Source: JARRJY01 sp037388705
GTDB lineage: Bacteria; Pseudomonadota; Gammaproteobacteria; UBA6429; Thiohalophilaceae
Length of the DNA: 10,458 nt
Assembly: GCA_037388705.1 (NCBI GenBank)
Contig: JARRJY010000073.1
Location: 1 to 10,458, forward strand
Direction of reading: 5' to 3'
Part shown: positions 1-6,127 of the stretch, piece by piece
Layout: every line of letters starts with the position of its first letter
Position numbering within the stretch: position 1 is the stretch's first letter
Translations under genes and position numbers: made by a program
Notes under the pieces: generated by a model
Databases searched by the model: none
Seen by the model: the letters and a program-made list of their open reading frames with translations, nothing else
What the model was told of the DNA's origin: nothing

Positions 1-1101
1 CTTTTTTTACAGAACAGTTTTGATTTAAAACAGGCAGTGCTTTTCCTTGTCGGGGTAGGTTTTGGTATTAGCCTGATGCATGCCCTGTTTGGTTTTACCG
101 GCGGCTGGTTCATGATGATTGCCAGGCGTCGCAGTATCGGGGTAAGAGCACAGCTTATTCTTTTCGCGTTAAGTGCGATCCTGTTCTTCCCGATACTGGG
201 TGAAGTATTCCCGGGTATTAAGGTCAGTGCCGCACTGGCGCCTTTCAGTGTTTCAGTACTGGTTGGGGCATTCCTGTTTGGCATTGGTATGCAAATGGGC
301 GGCGGTTGTGGTTCCGGAACCTTGTTTACAGTTGGCTGGGGACAAACTGATATGTTGATCACCCTGAGCTTCTTTATAATTGGCGCTACGGTCGGTTCTG
401 TACATTTACCCTGGTGGTTGTCATTCCCCAATGCCGGCAAAATTTCATTAATCCAGGAATTTAGCTGGTTACCCGGCTTGCTAATTACGCTGGTGTTACT
501 GGCAGTTTTATACAAGCTGGTAACAGCCGTGGAGCGTAAACAGCATGGAAATGTTATGCCGCTTATTAGTAAGAGCGATAAACCGTTCATGGAGAGACTG
601 GTATTCGGTCCCTGGCCTGTCTGGTGGGGGGCAATCGGGTTGGCCGTATTTGGTTTGCTTACCTTGCTGATTGCCGGTTATCCCTGGTCAATTACCTATG
701 CTTTTGGTTTGTGGGGAGCAAAGATCTGGTCAGCACTGGGTGGTGATGTCAGCAACTGGGCCTACTGGAGTAGTGGTTATCCTGCCAAATCATTAAATTC
801 AAGTGTATTGGCAGATGTTACTTCAGTCATGGATTTCGGCATTATGCTTGGTGCCTTACTGGCAGCAGCACTTGCAAGCAAGTTTGCCCCTGAGGGCAAG
901 ATAAAATCCAGGCGTGTTATCACCGCAGTTATCGGTGGTTTATTATTAGGTTATGGAGCTCGTCTGGCATTTGGTTGCAATATAGGTGCATTGTTGGCAG
1001 GTATCTCCACCGGTAGCCTGCATGGCTGGTTATGGCTGGTTGCAGGTTTTTGTGGTGCTATTGTTGGTGTAAAACTTCGTGCTCGAATTGAAAAAGGTTA
1101 G
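1..1101 (+). CDS. YeeE/YedE (TsuA-like) sulfur-compound transporter, 5' partial
   Basis: This is an inner-membrane protein of the YeeE/YedE family. Characterised members (TsuA) import thiosulfate and pass it between conserved cysteines in the membrane. The reading frame is open from the first base, and family-like sequence begins before the GTG at 37, so the true start probably lies outside the window. Two glycine-rich cysteine signatures are visible: GGGCGSGT, with its Cys at bases 307-309, and FGCNIGALLAG, with its Cys at 976-978. They sit in two pseudo-symmetric halves rich in hydrophobic helices, joined by a charged linker near bases 530-600. The gene ends 4 bp before the next start, and a periplasmic sulfurtransferase lies about 0.9 kb downstream. 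That context fits uptake of thiosulfate or a related sulfur compound. The family is clear; the substrate is inferred. Confidence 0.88.
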   Translation, partial: LFLQNSFDLKQAVLFLVGVGFGISLMHALFGFTGGWFMMIARRRSIGVRAQLILFALSAILFFPILGEVFPGIKVSAALAPFSVSVLVGAFLFGIGMQMGGGCGSGTLFTVGWGQTDMLITLSFFIIGATVGSVHLPWWLSFPNAGKISLIQEFSWLPGLLITLVLLAVLYKLVTAVERKQHGNVMPLISKSDKPFMERLVFGPWPVWWGAIGLAVFGLLTLLIAGYPWSITYAFGLWGAKIWSALGGDVSNWAYWSSGYPAKSLNSSVLADVTSVMDFGIMLGALLAAALASKFAPEGKIKSRRVITAVIGGLLLGYGARLAFGCNIGALLAGISTGSLHGWLWLVAGFCGAIVGVKLRARIEKG

Positions 1102-1105
1102 TGCT

Positions 1106-1297
1106 ATGGGTAACAGAAACAAATGGATAATGGGTTCGGCGATTGGCCTGGCAACGATTGCGGTTGCAATCGATCATACGAAACATACGTTGCCTGAAGC
1201 AGCGGAGAATTATGAAATTATTATCGAAGGTGATTCGGATTCAGGTTCATCGAGTCCCTGTTCACTCGATAATAATTCATCACCTTGCAGCCTCTGA
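1106..1297 (+). CDS. Small membrane-anchored peptide with duplicated SSPCSL tail
   Basis: I do not recognise this 63-residue protein. The ATG at 1106 follows an AAAAAGG ribosome binding site and lies 4 bp after the transporter stop, so the two are almost certainly co-translated. A GTG further upstream in frame (1079) overlaps the transporter and lacks a better site. Residues about 8-21 form one hydrophobic segment, which could be a membrane anchor or an uncleaved signal. A short acidic stretch (about 33-46) follows. The C-terminus holds two copies of SSPCSL separated by DNN, with Cys52 and Cys61 and nothing after the second copy. Paired cysteines on a flexible tail beside a sulfur transporter suggest a sulfur-binding or redox role, but this is only inference. 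Its stop codon lies inside a hairpin that covers the next gene's ribosome binding site. Confidence 0.6.
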   Translation: MGNRNKWIMGSAIGLATIAVAIDHTKHTLPEAAENYEIIIEGDSDSGSSSPCSLDNNSSPCSL

Positions 1298-1310
1298 TTC
1301 GAGAGGCTGC
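1287..1310 (+). promoter_or_regulatory. Hairpin masking the Shine-Dalgarno of the next gene
   Basis: The sequence shows a perfect 9-bp stem, GCAGCCTCT (1287-1295) with AGAGGCTGC (1302-1310), and a 6-nt loop. It contains the stop codon of the small upstream peptide (TGA, 1295-1297) and the GAGAGG Shine-Dalgarno (1301-1306) of the TTG-started gene at 1313. No T-tract follows, so it is not a typical terminator. A ribosome finishing the upstream peptide would melt the stem and free the site, which suggests translational coupling. Confidence 0.6.
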
Positions 1311-1312
1311 CA

Positions 1313-1921
1313 TTGTCCAGTATCGAAGATGCTGCCATCCGTGTTGTTACCTGTTTGCAAATGATGGGTGAACAACAAAGTAATCCGGTGCTTGAAATTC
1401 TTGATCCGCAACAACCTTTTCATGAAGACCAGAAATATCCGGAAAATAAGCTAATATTTAATAATGGTGAATGGCGTGCCTACTATCATCGTCATGCACC
1501 CCCGTATCGTTTTGAAAACGAACATGGTCATTTTCATATTTTTCACCGGCTCAATAGCGATAAGTGGACACATATTGCTGCATTATCCATCGACTCGCAG
1601 GGACAAGCACAGAAATGGTTTGTAACCAATCGCTGGGTAACTAATGAGGCCTGGCAGGACGCCGGTAGATTCCGTGAGTTTTTCAGTAAAGAGCCGGAAG
1701 ATAAATCTATATTGTTGGTAGAGCGATGGCTTCTCGCAATGCTGATGCTATTCCAGGAAGAAATACAGTCACTTCTTGAGCAGCGCGAGCAGCAAGTAAA
1801 GAAATTGGCAAAACAGTCATCTTTTAATGAAGTTCTTGAAGATCGCCGTTTTTATATACTGGCAGAAATGGACATTCAACTCCAGGACAAGCTGGCATAT
1901 GTGCTGACAGGATTAGGCTGA
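1313..1921 (+). CDS. His-rich protein of unknown function (possibly DUF6969 family)
   Basis: This 202-residue soluble protein has no signal peptide or membrane segment. The TTG start is supported by GAGAGG six bases upstream; no ATG with a ribosome binding site precedes the conserved-looking part. The core holds a dense histidine region: YYHRHAPPY at 57-65, then EHGHFHIFHR at 70-79, with another His at 87. Such spacing could bind a metal. Residues 138-170 are helical and rich in Glu, Gln and Lys, so a short coiled coil is possible. From memory the EHGHFH region resembles the uncharacterised DUF6969 family, but I am not certain. It lies 15 bp after the Cys-tail peptide and seems translationally coupled to it through the hairpin at 1287-1310, so it is probably part of the transporter operon. 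No function can be assigned. Confidence 0.75.
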   Translation: MSSIEDAAIRVVTCLQMMGEQQSNPVLEILDPQQPFHEDQKYPENKLIFNNGEWRAYYHRHAPPYRFENEHGHFHIFHRLNSDKWTHIAALSIDSQGQAQKWFVTNRWVTNEAWQDAGRFREFFSKEPEDKSILLVERWLLAMLMLFQEEIQSLLEQREQQVKKLAKQSSFNEVLEDRRFYILAEMDIQLQDKLAYVLTGLG

Positions 1922-1994
1922 TCTATATCAAGGATTTCATATTAATATTTATATATGTTTATAAAAATATTTTTTACGATAGGGGGTTAATACG

Positions 1995-2975
1995 ATGAAA
2001 TTAATAAGATTGTTGTCATTTTTACTGATGGGCAGCTTGCTTGCGAATACCGCGTATGCGGTAACGTTGCCCGGTCCTCTGGTTGAAACAGACTGGCTGG
2101 CAAAAAAATTGAAAAATGTCACCATCCTTGATGTCCGTAAAGATGTGAAAAGTTTTACTGCAAAACCAGTTTTCAAAAAAGATAAAAAAACCGGCAAGAT
2201 AAAACTTGTTAGAGTTGGCGGGCATATCCCCGGTGCTGCACTGGTAAATTATAAGAAACTGCGTGATAAAAAGAAAATTGGTAATAATGTTGTTACCCGC
2301 ATGCTTGTAGGCAAAGATGTGTTTTCAAAACTGATGCAGGAAGCAGGGGTAAACAAGGACAGCACGATTGTTATTGTCAGCAAGGGTGAAAATGATGGTG
2401 ATGTCACCGGCGCAACACGTCTTTACTGGCAGTTGAAGTATTATGGACATGACAAAATGGCCATTTTAAATGGTGGTATGGGACAATGGTTAAAGGATAA
2501 ACGCAAAATTTCCATCAAAGCAGACAAGGTAAATAAGGGTAACTGGCTTGCTACTGCCGAGCGTAAGGAAATACTGGCAACCAGTGAAGATGTTGCCACA
2601 GCAGTGAAAAATAAAAGCACGCAGTTAATGGATACGCGCCCACTGAGTCTATACCTTGGTACCTGGCGTAAGAAATCCTATGTGTTTGCCAATGGCCACA
2701 TTCCGGGAGCAAAAAGTTTCCCTAATGAGTTGCTGACACAACCTAAAGCACCAGCCAAGTTTGTCGCCACGAAAGAACTGAAATCCATGGCTGAACAGAT
2801 GGGATTTGATACCAGCAAAGAAACCATTACCTATTGTAATAGTGGACATCTTGCAACTGGCAGCTGGTTTGTAATGTCTGAACTGCTGGGTAATAAAAAC
2901 ACCAAGATGTATGATGGCTCTATGCATGAGTGGACGCTGGAAAAGCGTCCTACTGTAAAAATGAAAATGGAATGA
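1995..2975 (+). CDS. Periplasmic tandem-rhodanese sulfurtransferase
   Basis: This 326-residue secreted sulfurtransferase moves a sulfane sulfur, for example from thiosulfate, via a cysteine persulfide. The ATG has a strong AGGGGG site 8 bases upstream. Residues 1-22 are a Sec signal peptide with likely cleavage after Ala-Tyr-Ala. Two rhodanese domains follow, each with a GHIPGA motif (76-81 and 234-239). The catalytic loop is CNSGHLA, with Cys281 in the second domain. The first domain has no cysteine at the matching place (around 128-140), as is usual for the inactive half. Cys281 is the only cysteine in the whole protein, and the loop lacks the Arg of many thiosulfate:cyanide rhodaneses. An AT-rich gap of 73 bp separates it from the previous gene, so it may have its own promoter. 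A partnership with the upstream transporter is inferred from position. Confidence 0.93.
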   Translation: MKLIRLLSFLLMGSLLANTAYAVTLPGPLVETDWLAKKLKNVTILDVRKDVKSFTAKPVFKKDKKTGKIKLVRVGGHIPGAALVNYKKLRDKKKIGNNVVTRMLVGKDVFSKLMQEAGVNKDSTIVIVSKGENDGDVTGATRLYWQLKYYGHDKMAILNGGMGQWLKDKRKISIKADKVNKGNWLATAERKEILATSEDVATAVKNKSTQLMDTRPLSLYLGTWRKKSYVFANGHIPGAKSFPNELLTQPKAPAKFVATKELKSMAEQMGFDTSKETITYCNSGHLATGSWFVMSELLGNKNTKMYDGSMHEWTLEKRPTVKMKME

Positions 2976-3002
2976 GATGAACTGCTAATATTAATTTTCA
3001 AT

Positions 3003-3027
3003 GACCCTGCCAGGCAGGGTCTTTTTA
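3003..3027 (+). terminator. Rho-independent terminator after the sulfurtransferase gene
   Basis: GACCCTGC (3003-3010) pairs perfectly with GCAGGGTC (3014-3021) across a tight 3-nt loop and is followed by TTTTT. It lies 28 bp after the sulfurtransferase stop and closes the sulfur-related cluster. It also shows that the ATG at 3001 is not a gene start. Confidence 0.9.
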
Positions 3028-3057
3028 TTTGTGGATAATACGTTTAGATTACACTTT

Positions 3058-3300
3058 ATGAAAGGAATCTATATAGACGAAGAAAATGCACGTGTGATTG
3101 ATGAGCACTATGCTATTGTGTATGCACCACGACGTTCACGTAACCGCTTTGCAGAAAATACGGTGCAGATCGTTGAGTCTGAACAGGCTGCACGTGAGCA
3201 GGCTGACCCTGATAAAAAACTCTACGCCGCGAAAGTAGTGGGGCCTTCCCGATCGTCAGAGGGTTTACGGGTGTTTTATCTATCCAACTGGCTGGAGTAA
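3058..3300 (+). CDS. Small conserved-looking hypothetical protein upstream of cmoM
   Basis: I do not recognise this 80-residue protein. The frame is open from 3001, but that part is the terminator hairpin, so I start it at the ATG at 3058. A GTG at 3031 is possible. Neither start has a clear ribosome binding site, so the transcript may be leaderless or have a very short leader. The protein is soluble and charged, with a basic patch (APRRSRNR, about 23-30), a run like ESEQAAREQADP, and an ending FYLSNWLE. There is no cysteine and no membrane segment. The stop is 4 bp before the cmoM start, and the cmoM Shine-Dalgarno GGAG (3294-3297) lies within its last codons. The two are therefore translationally coupled and may share a role in tRNA modification or its control; the role is a guess. 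Confidence 0.7.
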   Translation: MKGIYIDEENARVIDEHYAIVYAPRRSRNRFAENTVQIVESEQAAREQADPDKKLYAAKVVGPSRSSEGLRVFYLSNWLE

Positions 3301-3304
3301 CAAC

Positions 3305-4093
3305 GTGGCCGATCGAAACTTTGATGATCTGTTGGGCAGGTTTGATAAAAATATTTATCAATCTGCCAAAGGGAAAATCCGCCTTGCCATGCTTGATTCA
3401 GATTTGCGTGAATTGGTTCCCTTTCTGCAACACGATCACAAATGCACTATTCTAGATGCAGGCAGTGGTACGGCAGAAATTGCTTTGCTGCTGGCATCGC
3501 ATAATACGCAGATGGTGTTAAGCGATATTTCCGAAAACATGCTGCAGCAGGCTCGTGAAATGTTTTCTGTACAATCTCCGGACGTGCCCGTGCAATTTAT
3601 TCAAGCCTCAATTCAACAGTTACCTGGAAAATTACAACAACGGTTTGATCTGGTGTTATGCCATGCCGTACTTGAATGGATGGAGCAACCCAGGGATGCA
3701 ATTGATATCCTGTATAGGTTCATTGAACCTGGTGGTTACCTGTCATTGATGTTCTTTAATCGAAATTCTTTGATCATGCGACAGATGCTCAATGGCAATC
3801 TTAAAAAACTAAAGTCAGAAAACTTCCAGGATAAAAAGACTACACTGACACCGATTTCTCCTCTCGAACCGGAAACGGTTTACTATTGGCTGGAAGCAGC
3901 TGGCCTGACAATTATTCGCAAAACCGGTATCCGGGTCATGTATGACTACATGGCAGGTAATGTGCGTAGTAAACGTGCGCTTGAGGATATCCTGGAAATG
4001 GAAAAACGTTACAGCGGGCAGGAACCGTTTCGTTCACTGGGACGTTATATTCACGTGGTATGTCAAAAACCGGCCGACCAGTCAGCAATATAA
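3305..4093 (+). CDS. cmoM: tRNA 5-carboxymethoxyuridine methyltransferase CmoM
   Basis: CmoM (formerly SmtA) uses S-adenosylmethionine to methylate the carboxyl group of cmo5U34, giving mcmo5U in some tRNAs. The GTG start follows GGAG seven bases upstream. The protein is 262 residues, like the E. coli enzyme. The N-terminus DRNFDDLLGRFDKNIY matches the family. SAM motif I is LDAGSGTAEIA (50-60), motif II starts at SDISENML (73-80), and CHAVLEW (119-125) is the motif IV region. The C-terminal blocks TGIRVMYDYM and LGRYIHVV are also typical of CmoM rather than of generic methyltransferases. No cmoA or cmoB lies in this window. It is coupled to the small gene in front. Confidence 0.95.
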   Translation: MADRNFDDLLGRFDKNIYQSAKGKIRLAMLDSDLRELVPFLQHDHKCTILDAGSGTAEIALLLASHNTQMVLSDISENMLQQAREMFSVQSPDVPVQFIQASIQQLPGKLQQRFDLVLCHAVLEWMEQPRDAIDILYRFIEPGGYLSLMFFNRNSLIMRQMLNGNLKKLKSENFQDKKTTLTPISPLEPETVYYWLEAAGLTIIRKTGIRVMYDYMAGNVRSKRALEDILEMEKRYSGQEPFRSLGRYIHVVCQKPADQSAI

Positions 4094-4112
4094 TTCAGGC
4101 TTTTAATTAAGT

Positions 4113-4141
4113 TTGACAAAGAGTATTCTGGCTAAAAAATA
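4113..4141 (+). promoter_or_regulatory. Possible promoter for the DUF6524-like gene
   Basis: A consensus -35 TTGACA lies at 4113-4118, downstream of cmoM. The -10 is weak: AAAATA at 4136-4141 gives a 17-bp spacer, inside an A-rich run. It would start transcription about 15 bp before the gene at 4162. Confidence 0.4.
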
Positions 4142-4161
4142 AAAACCGATGGGAGTCAGTT

Positions 4162-4584
4162 ATGTCGTATAAACCAATTACATGGGCTGGTATTAGTCTT
4201 CGTTTCCTGTTTGCGCTGGTGCTGGTACTGGCAACTTATAACCCGGAAGAATATTCCTACTACCATTGGGGAATTAAAAACATCACTGACTTTTCTGTTC
4301 TCAAGTTATTTATCGGTATCGTATTACTGATTGGCTGGGTGATTTTCATACGCGCCACCTTGCGTTCCCTCGGTGCGATTGGTCTAATACTGGCGCTGGG
4401 TTTTTTTGGTACACTCATCTGGTTGATCGTCGATTATGGAATTATTCCTGCTGATAGCCCCAAGGTAATTACTTATCTGGTATTGATCGTTGCCAGCGCA
4501 ATTCTTACAACCGGTATGAGCTGGTCGCACATTCGTCGTCGTTGGTCAGGCCAACTTGATGTCGATGATGTTGAAGAAGATTAA
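4162..4584 (+). CDS. Four-helix inner-membrane protein (DUF6524-like)
   Basis: This 140-residue membrane protein starts at an ATG with GGGAG seven bases upstream. Four hydrophobic segments are visible at about 9-25, 46-64, 71-90 and 102-118. The motifs TYNPEEYSYYHW (25-36) after the first helix, GWVIFIRATLRSLG (58-71), and MSWSHIRRRWSG (119-130) resemble the uncharacterised DUF6524 family as I remember it. The tail is acidic (DVDDVEED) and probably cytoplasmic after the Arg-rich HIRRR stretch, by the positive-inside rule. It lies between cmoM and msrA with 68-78 bp gaps, so it may be a single-gene unit. No function is known to me. Confidence 0.8.
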   Translation: MSYKPITWAGISLRFLFALVLVLATYNPEEYSYYHWGIKNITDFSVLKLFIGIVLLIGWVIFIRATLRSLGAIGLILALGFFGTLIWLIVDYGIIPADSPKVITYLVLIVASAILTTGMSWSHIRRRWSGQLDVDDVEED

Positions 4585-4662
4585 TTACCCTGCAGTGAAA
4601 AAGGATGATCGCCATAGCTAATAGTTTTCAAAGAATCACAACAGATTTTTAAGTTAACACTC

Positions 4663-5301
4663 ATGTGGAATTACATGGAAAAGAAAATGCAAATGCCTTC
4701 CAGGGAAGACGCATTGCCGGGTAGGACAGTGTCAATGTCAGTCAGTCACAGCCATTATGTAAATGGCAATAGCATTGTTCCACCCTTCCCGGATAACACG
4801 CAAATGGCCATGTTTGGGCTGGGTTGTTTCTGGGGCGCTGAAAAAAGTTTCTGGCAATTACCCGGAGTGTACTCAACTGCAGTAGGTTACTCGGCAGGTT
4901 ATACACCTAATGCGACTTATGAAGAAGTGTGTTCAGGCATGACCGGGCATAACGAAGTGGTAAGAGTGATTTTTAATCATGATAAAATCAGCTATCAGCA
5001 ATTGCTGATAGCCTTCTGGCAGGCGCATGATCCAACACAGGGTATGCGACAGGGAAACGATCGCGGTACCCAGTATCGTTCAGGAATTTATTTTTATTGT
5101 GAGGAACAGCAAACGCTGGCGGAACAAAGCAGGCAGCAATATCAACAGGCATTAAGTACGGCAGGTTATGGTGCGATCACAACAGAAATTATTCCGGCCG
5201 GTGATTTTTATTATGCAGAAGACTACCACCAGCAATACCTGGCTAAAAATCCGGGGGGCTACTGTGGATTAGGTGGAGTCGGAGTGAAGTTCCCGGACTA
5301 G
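4663..5301 (+). CDS. msrA: Peptide methionine sulfoxide reductase MsrA
   Basis: MsrA reduces methionine-S-sulfoxide, free or in proteins, and repairs oxidised proteins. The nucleophilic motif GCFWGAEKSFW carries Cys55. Family blocks GVYSTAVGYSAGYTPN, HDPTQGMRQGNDRGTQYRS and FYYAEDYHQQY follow in order. The resolving Cys201 sits in GYCGLGG. In E. coli MsrA a further recycling cysteine lies eight residues on; here that place is Lys209, and the protein ends five residues after GVGV. Length (212) equals the E. coli enzyme. The start is uncertain: ATG 4663 gives the matching length but has no good ribosome binding site, while ATG 4675 has GTGGA at proper spacing. Homology only begins near EDALPGR. 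The stop overlaps the tail of the opposite-strand gene by 4 nt. Confidence 0.95.
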   Translation: MWNYMEKKMQMPSREDALPGRTVSMSVSHSHYVNGNSIVPPFPDNTQMAMFGLGCFWGAEKSFWQLPGVYSTAVGYSAGYTPNATYEEVCSGMTGHNEVVRVIFNHDKISYQQLLIAFWQAHDPTQGMRQGNDRGTQYRSGIYFYCEEQQTLAEQSRQQYQQALSTAGYGAITTEIIPAGDFYYAEDYHQQYLAKNPGGYCGLGGVGVKFPD

Positions 5302-5501
5302 CCGCCAAGAGCCTGGCTTACCTGCTCGCATTGTGACAAAAATGCCTTGAGTGCCATTTCTGCTTCATTGCGAGAAGAATAGGGCCCCTTGTCCATGCCT
5401 TCACGACAGGCGAAATACCATTTATTTTCGACCACGAAATAACGTCCGCTACGAAAAGGTACTGCACCAGTTTCTCCCATTCTATGTTCGAGCGCTTTCA
5501 C
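5298..5501 (-). CDS. Small DUF6316-like protein, copy 1
   Basis: This 67-residue cytoplasmic protein begins at a GTG backed by a strong AAAGGAG site eight bases before it, so the GTG is preferred to the later ATG. Residues 17-55 form a compact domain with R..RYF, KWYFACREG (27-35), GPYSS (39-43) and EAEMALKAFL (46-55). This W-Y-F...R...GPY...EA..AL..F pattern resembles the uncharacterised DUF6316 family, from memory. A second, diverged copy lies at 8358-8633. The stop codons of this gene and msrA overlap at a CTAG, so there is no room for a terminator between the convergent genes. The role is unknown. Confidence 0.8.
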   Translation of the reverse strand: MKALEHRMGETGAVPFRSGRYFVVENKWYFACREGMDKGPYSSRNEAEMALKAFLSQCEQVSQALGG

Positions 5502-5542
5502 GATATCACTCCTTTACGGTGTGCCTACTAAGAATATTAGTC

Positions 5543-5571
5543 AGCATACAGAAATAATCAAAAAATGTGAC
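5543..5571 (-). promoter_or_regulatory. Predicted promoter of the small gene at 5298-5501
   Basis: Read on the minus strand, GTCACA (5571-5566) is followed after exactly 17 bp by TATGCT (5548-5543). This gives a good -10 and a four-of-six -35 about 40 bp upstream of the GTG start, in an AT-rich gap. Confidence 0.5.
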
Positions 5572-5638
5572 AGAAAAACCGACAAATGGTTCTCTAGAAA
5601 TGACGGGGTGCGAAATGCAATAATATTTTTGGGGATAA

Positions 5639-6052
5639 TTAACCCTGGATAGTGACTGTCAGACGACGCAAAAATCCGGAGGTACGATGTTCCCAAAGGT
5701 AAATTCCCTGCCAGGTCCCCAGACTGCACTGTCCCCGTCTAACAGGTAGAGTCAGATTTGACTGGGTAAGAATAGTACGGATATGGGCTGGCATGTCATC
5801 CGGGCCTTCCATGTTATGACGAAAAATATCATCGCCGTCAGGAACATATTTTGCCATGTAACGTTCCAGGTCATTCCGCACTTCAGGATCCGCATTTTCA
5901 CACAGGATAACTGAAGCGCTGGTATGACGAATAAAAACATGACACAGGCCAGTATCAATTCCTGATTGACGGACTGCCTGCTGAATTTTCTGGGTAATGT
6001 CATAAGTGCCACGACCTTCGGTCATGACATCAACTTCTTTTTGTACAATCAT
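5639..6052 (-). CDS. yjbQ: YjbQ/UPF0047 family protein (secondary thiamine-phosphate synthase type)
   Basis: This is a 137-residue protein of the YjbQ (UPF0047) family. Some members show weak thiamine-phosphate synthase activity, but the physiological role remains unsettled. Recognisable blocks in order are CHVFIRHTSASVIL (37-50), ENADPEVRNDLERY (52-65), the HNMEGPDDMPAHI block (79-91) and LGTWQGIYLWEHR (111-123). The histidines in these blocks (38, 43, 79, 90, 122) form the conserved presumed metal or active site of the fold. Length and N-terminus agree with E. coli YjbQ, which supports the ATG at 6052 even though no clear Shine-Dalgarno precedes it. It is transcribed away from the oxidoreductase gene at 6128 through a shared gap of 75 bp. 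No thiamine genes are nearby. Confidence 0.92.
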   Translation of the reverse strand: MIVQKEVDVMTEGRGTYDITQKIQQAVRQSGIDTGLCHVFIRHTSASVILCENADPEVRNDLERYMAKYVPDGDDIFRHNMEGPDDMPAHIRTILTQSNLTLPVRRGQCSLGTWQGIYLWEHRTSGFLRRLTVTIQG

Positions 6053-6127
6053 GAAAAGATTCTAACATAACTGATTTATGGTTTAGTATTGTAAGCAGCA
6101 ACCATTTAATTGTTACCGAGGCAAAAT
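6053..6127. promoter_or_regulatory. Divergent promoter region between yjbQ and the MDR gene
   Basis: Both genes read outward from this 75-bp AT-rich gap, so promoters for both strands must lie here unless they are inside the genes. A plausible plus-strand -10 is TAGTAT (6085-6090). No strong -35 or operator stands out on either strand. Confidence 0.4.

Noticed and set aside
3001..3057. In-frame extension of the small gene to the ATG at 3001
   Set aside because: This stretch is the terminator hairpin and its T-tract, so it is unlikely to be coding; the ATG at 3058 is the better start.
5752..6012. Second minus-strand open frame inside yjbQ
   Set aside because: It is a shifted reading of the well-matched yjbQ gene and has no family resemblance.
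6110..6127. TTG start for the MDR gene
   Set aside because: The ATG at 6128 has a proper GAGG site and gives the usual family N-terminus.
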